DNA of 64,000 bases, taken from positions 124,001 to 188,000 of the forward strand of contig NZ_ANAY01000007.1 of NCBI RefSeq assembly GCF_000340965.1, in the 5' to 3' direction. How positions within the stretch are numbered: position 1 is the first letter of the stretch; each line of letters begins with the position of its first letter. Shown here piece by piece: positions 10,128-17,999 of the stretch. A program made the position numbers and the translations under genes. This DNA is from Nocardiopsis kunsanensis DSM 44524 (GTDB taxonomy: Bacteria; Actinomycetota; Actinomycetes; Streptosporangiales; Streptosporangiaceae). The notes beneath the pieces are model-generated. The model searched no databases and had not been told where the DNA came from. It was given only the letters and a program-made list of their open reading frames with translations.

Positions 10128-10817
10128 ATGGTCAGCTCCCACGGTTCACACGGCGCCGACGATTTCGCCGAGAACGAGAAGATGGGGCTCCTGAGAGCTT
10201 CCTGGTTCGACCTCGCGGGGACCACACCCGAGGCGCGTGCGGCGTGCGAGGAACTCCTGGGACGTTGGAGCGAGCCCCACCGCCGTTACTACACGCTCAC
10301 ACACCTGTGGCAGACCTTGGACGCGGTGGAGGAGATCGGGCACGAGGCCGAGGACATCGCCCTGGTGCGGTACGCGATGTGGTTCCACGGAGCCGTCCAC
10401 GACGGCCGGGCCGGCACAGACGAGCAGGAGAGCGCCGTGGTCGCCGAACGGCTCCTCTCCCTCGTGGGGCACTCGCGCGAGCGGATCGACGAGATCGTGC
10501 GCCTGGTCGGACTCATCGCCCCGCACCGGCCCGGGGAGGACGACCCCGACGGTGCGGTCGTGTGCGACGCCGACCTGTCGATCCTGGCCGCCGATCCCGA
10601 GAACTACTTGGAGTACATCGCGGCGGTGCGGGCCGAGTACGCCTACCTGCCCGACCAGACCTTCCGGACCGCTCGCCTGCGGTTGTTGGAGGCGCTGCTG
10701 GAGCGGCCCCACCTCTTCCACACCCGTTTCGGGCGCACCCACTGGGAAGGGAGCGCCCGGGCCAACATGCGGGCCGAGGCGGACCGCCTCAGCGGGGACG
10801 CCCGCCCGAAGTACTGA
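10128..10817 (+). CDS. HD-domain metal-dependent phosphohydrolase (predicted)
   Basis: About 229 residues. The segment MWFHGAVHD supplies the His-x-x-x-His-Asp metal site, and CDADLSILA supplies a distal Asp. The C-terminus (RPHLFHTRFGRTHWEGSARANMRAE) is typical of the predicted metal-dependent HD-superfamily phosphohydrolases. Three starts are possible: GTG 10110, ATG 10128 and ATG 10182. ATG 10128 was chosen, but the conserved core begins only at MGLLRASWFDL (10182), which also has a purine-rich GAGAAG next to it. Its last 29 nt overlap the convergent DUF4031 gene. The substrate is unknown. Confidence 0.8.
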   Translation: MVSSHGSHGADDFAENEKMGLLRASWFDLAGTTPEARAACEELLGRWSEPHRRYYTLTHLWQTLDAVEEIGHEAEDIALVRYAMWFHGAVHDGRAGTDEQESAVVAERLLSLVGHSRERIDEIVRLVGLIAPHRPGEDDPDGAVVCDADLSILAADPENYLEYIAAVRAEYAYLPDQTFRTARLRLLEALLERPHLFHTRFGRTHWEGSARANMRAEADRLSGDARPKY

Positions 10818-11079
10818 GGACGGCCTTGGGGCGGCGCAGCCCCGCCGCGCGCAGGCGTGCCACCAGCTCCCGCGGCGGGACGTGCTCGGCGCCCATCCGC
10901 AGGGCCCGCGCGTGCAGGTGTTCGGGCAGATCGTAGTGGTCGCGGTCGAAGGCGCGCGGGTCCAGGCCCAACTGCCGGGCGAAGGTGTGCAGTTCCTCGT
11001 AGGAGGTGTCACTGGCCAGATGGGCGAACAGCCAACCGCGTGGACCCGGCCACAGGGGTGTGTCCACGACGATGCTCAT
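10789..11079 (-). CDS. DUF4031-family protein
   Basis: 96 residues: MSIVVDTPLWPGPRGWLFAHLASDTSYEELHTFARQLGL and so on. It matches the small DUF4031 family, marked by the conserved start VDTPLWPG-RG--FAHL-SD-S--ELH-FA and the segment RAFDRDHYDLPEHL. The function is unknown. Its ATG overlaps the stop of the upstream AsnC-type regulator (ATGA at 11076-11079), so the two are translationally coupled. Its 3' end overlaps the convergent HD gene by 29 nt. Confidence 0.8.
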   Translation of the reverse strand: MSIVVDTPLWPGPRGWLFAHLASDTSYEELHTFARQLGLDPRAFDRDHYDLPEHLHARALRMGAEHVPPRELVARLRAAGLRRPKAVLSTSGGRPR

Positions 11080-11543
11080 GAGGCCTCCGGGACGAGCACC
11101 GGACGCCAGGGCACCGGGCTGGACAGGACCATCGTGCTGGAGGGGCGCCCGTGCTCGGCCAGGCGGTCGATGATCTCCTCGAAGTGCTCCATGGACCGCA
11201 CCGCGATGAGCAGGACGCAGCAGTCGTCGCCGGTGACCCGGTGCACCTGCAGGATCTCCGGCATCCCCAGTGAGGAGCGTTCACGCAGCAGGCAGTGCGC
11301 ACCGAAGCACTCCATCCGGACCAGCGCGGTCACCGGGAGCCCGGCGGCGGCCGGGTCGATGTGTGCGTGGTAACCGGTGATGACCCCGCGGTCGGTCAGG
11401 CGCCGCACCCTGTCGGCCACGGCCGGCGCGGACAGGTTCACCCGGCGGGACAACTCGTTGAAGGAGAGCCGCCCGTCGTTCTGGAGCTCGGCGAGGATCC
11501 GCCGGTCGAGACCGTCCAGCGGCGTGTGCAGTGGTGGGGTCAT
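11076..11543 (-). CDS. Lrp/AsnC-family transcriptional regulator beside the kyn genes
   Basis: 155 residues from ATG 11543. The helix-turn-helix is LDGLDRRILAELQNDGRLSFNELSRRVNLSAPAVADRVRRLTDRGVITGYHAHIDP, followed by the RAM/AsnC effector-binding domain (ILQVHRVTGDDCCVLLIAVRSMEHFEEIIDRL). It is transcribed divergently from kynA with 147 nt between the starts, and is coupled to DUF4031 through ATGA. By comparison with KynR-type AsnC regulators in proteobacteria, it may sense kynurenine or tryptophan and control kynAU. That role is inferred from position only. Confidence 0.9.
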   Translation of the reverse strand: MTPPLHTPLDGLDRRILAELQNDGRLSFNELSRRVNLSAPAVADRVRRLTDRGVITGYHAHIDPAAAGLPVTALVRMECFGAHCLLRERSSLGMPEILQVHRVTGDDCCVLLIAVRSMEHFEEIIDRLAEHGRPSSTMVLSSPVPWRPVLVPEAS

Positions 11544-11690
11544 GCTTTGCGTTCCCAAGGTCGATGAGCTCTTCGCCTTGTGAATCCTAGGCCAAGAGCC
11601 GGATCGGGGCGCCCGTGCCCATTCCGTGAGTGGTGTCGGTTGTTCGATCATGTGACCTGTCCGAAGACGTTCGTCGACGAGGGGGCCGCC

Positions 11691-12584
11691 ATGTCCACCA
11701 CCGCGCAGCAGTGTCCGTACTCTCCGCAGCAGGAGACGGCCCAGGACCGGGAACCGGGGGAACGGCCCGAGGAAGGTGCACCCTCCCTGGACTTCGAACG
11801 CGCCACCCCTTACGTGGACTATGTGGGTGTGGACACTCTGCTCGGCCTCAAGCGTCCACGTACCGACGAACCGGCCGAGTCGGCGTTCATCCTCACCACG
11901 CAGGTCATGGAGCTGCTCTTCACCCTGGTGGCCGAACACTGGGAGGCCGCACGCGACGCCCTGGAGGCCGACGACGTGCCCGGTGCGCTGGCCTGGCTGC
12001 GTCGCTCCCGCAACGCCCAGGACGTGCTGACCGGCTCCTGGGACCTGCTCGCCGACATGACACCGACGCAGTTCAACCGGTTCCGCGACGCCTTCGGCGA
12101 GGCCTCGGGTTTCCAGTCCTACACCTACCGCCACCTGGAGTTCCTTCTGGGCAACAAGTCCGGTCCCATGGTGCGCCCGCACAAGGGCATGCCGCGGGTC
12201 GCCGAGCGGTTGACCGCCGTGCTGGAAAGCCCCGGCCTCTACGATGCGGCCCTGCGCCTGCTGGCCCGCCGCGGCCTGCCCGTGCCCGACGAGGCGGTCG
12301 ACCGTGACTGGACACGGCCCTACGAGGAGGCCCCCGGCGTCGTCGAGGCCTGGGCCCGTGTCTACGCCGACGAACGCGACGACAACGAACTGTTGCTCCT
12401 GGCCGAGGCGCTGATGGACGTGGCCGAACGGGTCACCCGGTGGCGCCACCGCCACCTCATGGCCGTCAAGCGCACGATGGGCGGCAAACCCGGGAGCGGC
12501 GGGTCCAACGGCCTCACCTGGCTGGCCCGCAATGCCGAGAAGGACGTCTTCCCCGAACTGTGGCGCCTGCGCGACACTCTCTGA
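11691..12584 (+). CDS. kynA: tryptophan 2,3-dioxygenase
   Basis: 297 residues; a heme enzyme that opens the indole ring of L-tryptophan to N-formylkynurenine in the cytoplasm. Family markers include YVGVDTLLGLKRPRTDEPAESAFILTTQVMELLF, FNRFRDAFGEASGFQSYTYRHLEFLLGNK (the substrate-binding FQSYTYR-E region), and DVAERVTRWRHRHLMAVKRTMGGKPGSGGSNG with the heme-ligand His context. ATG 11691 follows GAGGGGG at good spacing. Upstream in-frame codons would add an unrelated leader. kynU starts 85 nt downstream, giving a two-gene operon divergent from the AsnC regulator. Confidence 0.95.
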   Translation: MSTTAQQCPYSPQQETAQDREPGERPEEGAPSLDFERATPYVDYVGVDTLLGLKRPRTDEPAESAFILTTQVMELLFTLVAEHWEAARDALEADDVPGALAWLRRSRNAQDVLTGSWDLLADMTPTQFNRFRDAFGEASGFQSYTYRHLEFLLGNKSGPMVRPHKGMPRVAERLTAVLESPGLYDAALRLLARRGLPVPDEAVDRDWTRPYEEAPGVVEAWARVYADERDDNELLLLAEALMDVAERVTRWRHRHLMAVKRTMGGKPGSGGSNGLTWLARNAEKDVFPELWRLRDTL

Positions 12585-12669
12585 GGACCGCCGCACGCCC
12601 CGGACGGCACAGTGGCCGGGGCGGCCGCGCACACCGATCCGCCCGTCCCGACGCCAGGAAGCAGGACCG

Positions 12670-13908
12670 ATGATCCCCACCACCCGCCAGGAGTGCGCCG
12701 CGCTCGACGCCGCCGACCCGCTGGCCCCCATGCGCGAGCAGTTCGTCCTGCCCGAAGGTGTGATCTACCTCGACGGCAACTCCCTGGGCGCCCTGCCGCG
12801 CACGGCCCCCGCCAGAGTGGCCGACCTGGTCGAACGCGAGTGGGGCCAGGGCCTGGTCCGCAGTTGGAACGATGCCGGGTGGTGGGACAAACCCCGGACC
12901 CTGGGCGCCGCGATCGCGCCCCTGGTCGGCGCGGGCACCGACGAGGTCGTGGTCGGGGACGGCACCTCCGCCAACCTGTTCAAGACCGTTGTGGCGGCCC
13001 TGCGCATGTCCGAGCGCGACGTGGTGCTGGGCGAGGCCGGCAACTTCCCCACCGACCTCTACGTCACGGAGGGGGCCGCGGGTCTGACCGGCGCCACCCA
13101 GCGCCGGGTGGATCCCGACGGCCCCGAACTGGCCGCAGAGCTGGCCCGGGGCGATGTCGCGGTCCTGTTGCTCAGCCACGTCGACTACCGCACCGGTGTC
13201 CTGCGCGACATGGCCGGGACGACCCGCCTGGCCCACGAGCACGGGGCGCTCGTGGTCTGGGACCTGTGCCACAGCGCCGGAGCCGTCCCGGTGGACCTGT
13301 CGGGCAGCGGGGCAGACTTCGCGGTCGGGTGCACCTACAAGTACCTCAACGCCGGCCCCGGGGCCCCCGCGTTCCTGTACGCAGCCCGGCGCCACCACGC
13401 CCGCGCCGACCAGCCCCTGAGCGGCTGGCACGGGCATGCGCGCCCCTTCGACTTCGCCCCCGGTTACGAACCGGCTCCCGGGGTCTCACGTTTTCTCAGC
13501 GGCTCGCAGCCGCTGGTGGCCGACGCGGCCTTGGAGGCGAGCCTGGAGGTGTGGTCCGGGGCCGACCTGGAGCAGGTGCGCACCAAGAGCCTGGCCCTGA
13601 CCGACCTGTTCCTGTCCCGGGCGGCCGAGGCGGGTCTGGGGTCGCTGACCCCTTCCGAACACGACCGGCGCGGCAGCCAGGTCTCTCTCGTGGAACCGGA
13701 GGAGGGGGCCGGGTACGCGATCGTGCAGGCCCTCATCGCGCGCGGGGTCATCGGGGACTTCCGCGCGCCCGACGTGATGCGCTTCGGGTTCACACCCCTG
13801 TACCTGTCCTACACCGAGGTCTTCGACGCCGGTCAGGCCCTGGTGGAGGTCGTGCGCGAGGGGGAGTGGCGCCAGGAACGTTTCCGTGCGCGTTCGCAGG
13901 TGACCTGA
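12670..13908 (+). CDS. kynU: kynureninase
   Basis: 412 residues; a PLP enzyme that cleaves kynurenine to anthranilate and alanine. The family start IYLDGNSLGALPRTAP, the cofactor segment DLCHSAGAVPVDLSGSGADFAVGCTYKYLNAGPGAP (Schiff-base Lys about residue 224) and the C-terminal DFRAPDVMRFGFTPLYLSYTEVFDA are all present. ATG 12670 is preceded by AGGA. With kynA it forms a tryptophan-to-anthranilate route lacking a formamidase gene, which must be encoded elsewhere or replaced by another hydrolase. Confidence 0.95.
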   Translation: MIPTTRQECAALDAADPLAPMREQFVLPEGVIYLDGNSLGALPRTAPARVADLVEREWGQGLVRSWNDAGWWDKPRTLGAAIAPLVGAGTDEVVVGDGTSANLFKTVVAALRMSERDVVLGEAGNFPTDLYVTEGAAGLTGATQRRVDPDGPELAAELARGDVAVLLLSHVDYRTGVLRDMAGTTRLAHEHGALVVWDLCHSAGAVPVDLSGSGADFAVGCTYKYLNAGPGAPAFLYAARRHHARADQPLSGWHGHARPFDFAPGYEPAPGVSRFLSGSQPLVADAALEASLEVWSGADLEQVRTKSLALTDLFLSRAAEAGLGSLTPSEHDRRGSQVSLVEPEEGAGYAIVQALIARGVIGDFRAPDVMRFGFTPLYLSYTEVFDAGQALVEVVREGEWRQERFRARSQVT

Positions 13909-13922
13909 CCGTTCCGTGGGAG

Positions 13923-13961
13923 ACGACCCCGCGCTACCTTTCTTTTGCGTTCCGGGGTCGT
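13923..13961 (+). terminator. hairpin after kynU
   Basis: ACGACCCCG at 13923-13931 pairs perfectly with CGGGGTCGT at 13953-13961 across a 21-nt loop that contains a T-rich stretch. It starts 14 nt after the kynU stop. The long loop makes it a weaker terminator candidate than others in the window. Confidence 0.45.
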
Positions 13962-14082
13962 ACGAATCACGGCGGATTGTGACACGTTTCCCTCTTCAGG
14001 GGGAATTTCAGTCCCTGTCAAGGGATCCTGTGCCCTATGACGAGTGCCACGAACGGCCCGCGGGGCGAGGGGCCACGGTAGG

Positions 14083-14108
14083 CGGAACCCCCTGATCAGG
14101 GGGTTCCG
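14083..14108. repeat. perfect 26-nt palindrome in the kynU-RlpA gap
   Basis: The half-site CGGAACCCCCTGA is followed directly by its exact complement, centred on TGATCA. TTGTT follows on the plus strand. It could act as a hairpin terminator or as a dyad operator. It lies about 175 nt after kynU and 415 nt before the next start codon. Confidence 0.7.
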
Positions 14109-14523
14109 TTGTTCATGGATGCGGGTGTCGTCATTTCTCCCCGTGTGTGGCCAAACACGCCGAGTCATTTTACTCCCATGCCTGTACACGCTTTACGAAA
14201 AGGTGGGTTAGGGTCCCTCGTGATCGGTTCGTTATTGGTCTTTTGATGAACCGATGCCGAGCCCTTGAACGTCCCCGAGCGTCCCAAGGGAGTTCAGACC
14301 CCACGGGGGTCGGCCACGCGCATCCCACGCGCCTGAGCCGGAGGACCGTCGGAAACATCCGGCGCGCATCATGTCCCGCCCCCGCCCGCCGTCCGCAGCC
14401 AGCGACGCGGATCCCACGTCACGGCACCCGGTCCAGGTGCTTTCCACACCCGTGTTGTGTCCTGTCCCGGGTGTGCCGTGTCCACGGTCTTCTCGGCCCT
14501 GTCGTCAACCTGGCCTTCACCTC

Positions 14524-15453
14524 ATGAGCAACGAGAACGACACACCCATCCAGCACGGCAAAGTCGACGCGACCTATTTCTGGGACGACGGTTCCGGGAT
14601 GCAGGGCGACACCGGACTCCCCGCGAGCGGCGAGCCGATGCAGAAGGGCCTTTTCTCCAGTCCCAGCTGGCCCCTGGGAACCAAGGGTTACATCGAGTAC
14701 GAGGGACAGACGGCCGAGTTCTTCATCGGCGACCGGGGTCCCGGGCACCCCTCCAACGACTGCGACATCCTGCTGGACCTCGATGGCAAGACCTTCGCCG
14801 AACTGACCGGACAGACCTGGGACGCGGAGAACTACGTCGTCACGGGCGGCAACGGTCACCTCTACGACGTGGAGTACTACATCACCGAGTGGGGTGACGG
14901 CGCGGGACAGGAGGGCGCGCCGCACCCCTTCCAGCAGCCCGGGAACAAGTGCGAGGACGCCGTCTCCGAGATCCCCGAGGACAAGCTCGAGGACGAGAGC
15001 TCCGAGGAGGAGGCGGCCGACGAGGGTGCACGGAGCGAGGGCACCGGGGAGGGGAGCGACGAGGAGCAGGACTCCGAGGGCTCCGAGGAGGAGGACACCG
15101 AGGACGAGGCCTCCGAGGGGGAGAAGAGCACCGAGGAGTCCGCTCCCCCCGCCGAGGACGGGGGCGGGCCCGAGGAAGAGGAGGAGAACGGGGTCACCGC
15201 CGAGACCGCGGCCAACGACGTCTCCGGTTTCCAGCTCACCGGGGCCGACGGCGGACTCGCCGGCGGCGGCATCCTGGTCCTGGCGATCATCCCCGCGATC
15301 CTGCTCGCGATGGGCTTCGCATGGTTCCGCCGTCCTGCCGGCGCCCACGCCGGCGATGCCGACACCGACGGCAAGGGACTCATGTCCGACAGCGAGGGCA
15401 AGCACGGCTTCGGCTCCCTGCTGGACCGGTTCCGCGGCGGTAGGGGCAACTGA
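14524..15453 (+). CDS. RlpA-like barrel domain, acidic stalk and C-terminal membrane anchor
   Basis: 309 residues from ATG 14524. Residues about 12-110 resemble the RlpA/expansin double-psi barrel: a YF..G start, LPASGEPMQ, LPLGT-like WPLGTKGYI, and GDRGPGHPSNDCDILLDLDGKTFAELTG matching the family NDRGP...IDLS..A...L. Then comes an extreme Glu/Asp/Ser/Gly stalk of about 100 residues, one hydrophobic segment (GGILVLAIIPAILLAMGFAWF) and a basic tail ending LLDRFRGGRGN. The layout implies a surface protein with its barrel outside, yet no signal peptide precedes the barrel. No Shine-Dalgarno sequence precedes ATG 14524, and the in-frame upstream start at 14371 adds only a Pro/Arg-rich leader. The true N-terminus is uncertain. 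Confidence 0.65.
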   Translation: MSNENDTPIQHGKVDATYFWDDGSGMQGDTGLPASGEPMQKGLFSSPSWPLGTKGYIEYEGQTAEFFIGDRGPGHPSNDCDILLDLDGKTFAELTGQTWDAENYVVTGGNGHLYDVEYYITEWGDGAGQEGAPHPFQQPGNKCEDAVSEIPEDKLEDESSEEEAADEGARSEGTGEGSDEEQDSEGSEEEDTEDEASEGEKSTEESAPPAEDGGGPEEEEENGVTAETAANDVSGFQLTGADGGLAGGGILVLAIIPAILLAMGFAWFRRPAGAHAGDADTDGKGLMSDSEGKHGFGSLLDRFRGGRGN

Positions 15454-15611
15454 ACCACCACCGCTTCCCGGGCCCGCCACTTCCCCAGGGGCCTGCGCGG
15501 CGGACCTTCCCGAGTGTCCACCGAGCATGCTCCCGCAGGAGTCCGAGAAGCCGGTTGTTCCCCCGCTGGAGCGGCGGGAACGGCTCCCACACGGGGCCGG
15601 TGGGCCCAGGC

Positions 15612-15649
15612 CGGAGGGGGCGTGGTCGATGGTGACCACGCCCCCTCCG
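15612..15649 (+). terminator. strong hairpin after the RlpA-like gene
   Basis: A 16-bp perfect stem (15612-15627 with 15634-15649; CGGAGGGGGCGTGGTC and its complement) closes a 6-nt loop, about 160 nt past the stop. It is one of the two strongest hairpins in the window. Confidence 0.7.
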
Positions 15650-15999
15650 TCGTGTCGGGCCCTGCGGAGCCGAGGGGAACCCGGTCCGGTGCCGCCGGCC
15701 CACCCGTGGCCGGCACGGCTGTGGAGGGGCGGGGCGCGGATCGCCGTTGACCCGGGCGCCCCACCCGCCCCTCGGGCACGCCGAGTACGCGTCCCCGGTG
15801 CGGTGCTCCGTCCCCGGCGGACGGGAGGACCGGACCCGGGTCGGTGCGGACGGCGCCGTTGCCGCCCCCCGGGGCCGGAGCCGTCCTTCGAGGCCGACAC
15901 CGTGGCCTGGTGGGCGGAGCCCAGTGCCGGGGACCCCGGACGGCCCGGCAGGAGGGACCGGAGGGCCGCGGAGTCCCCGGCGAGGAACTCCATGTCTTG

Positions 16000-16024
16000 A
16001 ATATGAAGTGAATAACCCCATATT
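16000..16024. promoter_or_regulatory. AT-rich dyad upstream of the AsnC regulator
   Basis: AATATG at 16000-16005 and CATATT at 16019-16024 form a perfect 6-bp dyad with 13 nt between, inside a short AT-rich patch about 105 nt before the regulator start. TTGAAT (15998-16003) and CATATT are spaced 15 nt and could also be -35/-10 elements. AsnC-family proteins often autoregulate, so an operator is plausible but unproven. Confidence 0.35.
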
Positions 16025-16126
16025 GTCGAGATCACAGTCCCAATGCTGGACGAACTGTTCAGTACGACCGCCCCCGCCCCCAAACATCCACCGCGCCCAC
16101 CATGCGGACGGTATGAGGTAAGACAC

Positions 16127-16588
16127 ATGGCCGTACGCCTGGACGACATAGACCGGAGCATCATCGACCTCCTGCGGGCCGACGGGCGCATGTCCATCCG
16201 GGCCGTCGCCGAGCGCGCCCACATCTCCCGCGCCAACGCCTACTCCCGCCTGGAGCGCCTGCGCAACCAGGGCGTCATCCGTGGGTTCACCGCCGTGGTC
16301 GATCCCGAGAAGTACGGGACGGCGCTGTCCGCGTACGTGTCGGTGCGTATCGAACAGCACTCCTGGGAGAGGTTCCGCTGTTATCTGCGCGACATTCCCG
16401 AGGTCGACCACGCCGCCCTGGTCTCCGGCGACGTGGACCTGCTCCTCCTGGTGAGAGTGACCGACGCCGCGGCCCTGCGCACCTTCGTCCTCGAACGCCT
16501 CCAGCGCATTCCCGAGGTCAAGAGCACCCAGACCATGTTCATCCTCGACGAGCCGCACCTGGAAGGACCGCTCCCTCGGGATGCCTAA
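16127..16588 (+). CDS. Lrp/AsnC-family transcriptional regulator (BkdR-like)
   Basis: 153 residues from ATG 16127 with GAGG 9 nt upstream. The helix-turn-helix is LDDIDRSIIDLLRADGRMSIRAVAERAHISRANAYSRLERLRNQGVIRGFTAVVDPEKYG, followed by a RAM effector domain (VDHAALVSGDVDLLLLVRVTDAAALRTFVLERLQRIPEVKSTQTMFILDE). The sequence resembles actinomycete BkdR-type regulators of branched-chain keto-acid dehydrogenase genes, but no bkd genes are nearby. It precedes the PhzF gene by 9 nt and is probably co-transcribed with it. Confidence 0.88.
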   Translation: MAVRLDDIDRSIIDLLRADGRMSIRAVAERAHISRANAYSRLERLRNQGVIRGFTAVVDPEKYGTALSAYVSVRIEQHSWERFRCYLRDIPEVDHAALVSGDVDLLLLVRVTDAAALRTFVLERLQRIPEVKSTQTMFILDEPHLEGPLPRDA

Positions 16589-16597
16589 CCTGAGAAC

Positions 16598-17434
16598 ATG
16601 CCTGAGTACCGCGTGGTCGACGCGTTCACCGACCGTCCCCTGGCGGGCAACCCCGCCGCCGTCCTCGTCCTCGAGGACCCCTACCCCGAGGCCTGGGCCC
16701 AGGGGATCGCGGCCGAGTTCAACCTCTCCGAGACCGCCTTCGCGCGCCGTGTCGGAGAACAGGACGCCGAGTTCGAGCTGCGTTGGTTCACCCCCGTCGC
16801 CGAGATCGACCTGTGCGGCCACGCGACCCTGGCCACCTCCCACGCGCTGGCCGAACTCGGGGAACCGGCCCCGTACCGCTTCACCACGCGCAGCGGGATC
16901 CTGACCGTCGAACACCACGACGGCAGGCTGTGGATGGATTTTCCGGCACGCCCCGCGAGCGCGGTTCCCGCCCCCGACGGGCTCGCCGATGCCCTCGGTG
17001 CCCGGCCCCTGTGGACCGGTATCGGCGGCAACGACGACCTGCTCGTGGAACTGGCCGACGAGGACACCGTGCGCTCCTTGGCCCCCGACCCCGAGGCGAT
17101 CCGCGCACTGCCTGTACGCGGGGTCATCGTGACCGCCCGTGGAGAGGGGCCCCACGACCTCGTTTCGCGTTTCTTCGCGCCGAGCATGGGTGTGCCCGAG
17201 GACCCGGTCACCGGCGCGGCCCACACCGTGCTCGCCCCCTTCTGGGGCGAACGCCTCGGGCGGACCGGGTTCCTTGCGTACCAGGCCTCCCGCCGCGGCG
17301 GGGACCTGCATCTGCGCCTGCGTGGAGACCGGGTCCTCATCGGCGGTGACGCCGTGACAGTGGCCACCGGCCACCTCGATGTCCAGCAGACGTCCTCCGA
17401 CTCTTCGGCCGGTACTGCGTCCTGGAGCCCCTGA
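16598..17434 (+). CDS. PhzF-family isomerase
   Basis: 278 residues. The PhzF fold is marked by YRVVDAFTDRPLAGNPAAVLV at the N-terminus, the catalytic Glu in FNLSETAF, FTPVAEIDLCGHATLATSHAL, and the C-terminal half-motif GVPEDPVTGAAHTVLAPFW. PhzF enzymes are cofactor-free isomerases or epimerases. Most outside phenazine clusters have unknown substrates, and no phenazine genes are here. It is probably in an operon with the AsnC regulator. Confidence 0.9.
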   Translation: MPEYRVVDAFTDRPLAGNPAAVLVLEDPYPEAWAQGIAAEFNLSETAFARRVGEQDAEFELRWFTPVAEIDLCGHATLATSHALAELGEPAPYRFTTRSGILTVEHHDGRLWMDFPARPASAVPAPDGLADALGARPLWTGIGGNDDLLVELADEDTVRSLAPDPEAIRALPVRGVIVTARGEGPHDLVSRFFAPSMGVPEDPVTGAAHTVLAPFWGERLGRTGFLAYQASRRGGDLHLRLRGDRVLIGGDAVTVATGHLDVQQTSSDSSAGTASWSP

Positions 17435-17576
17435 CCGGGTGGTCCCTCGCAGCAGGTGGCCTTCGAGGGGCACCGGCGGGCGGCGCCACGGGCCCGGTCC
17501 CCGCCGACCAGGGCCGGGGAGCTGTCCGACGAACACCACGAGTACCGACCGAACACGGTCCGGAGAGGAGACCCCG

Positions 17577-17999
17577 ATGGAACAGTGGGACACCAAGGAG
17601 AAGATCGCCGCCGCCCGGGAGCGGATGGAGGAGAGCCACCACGACTGGCGCCGACCCGCCGCCTACGGGGTCGGGGTGTACCGGGAAGGGACCACCGAGT
17701 TCACCCGCGTCAACCAGAACGGCAACTACCTCCCCGCGGTCGTCCTGGCGCGCGTGACCGGACACACCCGTGGCACGTACTCCCACCCGATGTCGGTCGG
17801 GCAGCTGGAGGCGGCCGTGGGCGAGCTGAGCCCCGCCGAGGCGTGCACCGAGCTGGCCCACCCCAACCTGCACCACTGGCGCGAGGTCCTGGCCGACGTA
17901 CGGGAGAACGGCGGCCAGATCGTCGCGGTCTTCGTCGGAGGTCTGGCCGACCCGCCGGCCGACGAGCACGACTCCGCACTCCGGGCCGCCCTGCGTTGA
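17577..17999 (+). CDS. uncharacterised 140-residue protein
   Basis: A real gene by its RBS (GGAGAGGAG before ATG 17577) and protein-like composition, but I do not recognise the family. It has no signal peptide or membrane segment. It opens with a charged helix (EQWDTKEKIAAARERMEESHHDW), followed by a mixed alpha/beta region with GVGVYREGTTEFTRVNQNGNYLPAVVLARV and HPNLHHWREVLADVRENGGQIVAVFV. It lies 142 nt after the PhzF gene and may be separately expressed. Confidence 0.65.
   Translation: MEQWDTKEKIAAARERMEESHHDWRRPAAYGVGVYREGTTEFTRVNQNGNYLPAVVLARVTGHTRGTYSHPMSVGQLEAAVGELSPAEACTELAHPNLHHWREVLADVRENGGQIVAVFVGGLADPPADEHDSALRAALR

Noticed and set aside
13909-14523. A small gene in the gap before the RlpA-like protein (126-codon frame ending at 14527)
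   Set aside because: It overlaps the downstream ATG as TCATGA, which suggested coupling, but the product is Arg/Pro-rich, has no RBS and matches nothing.
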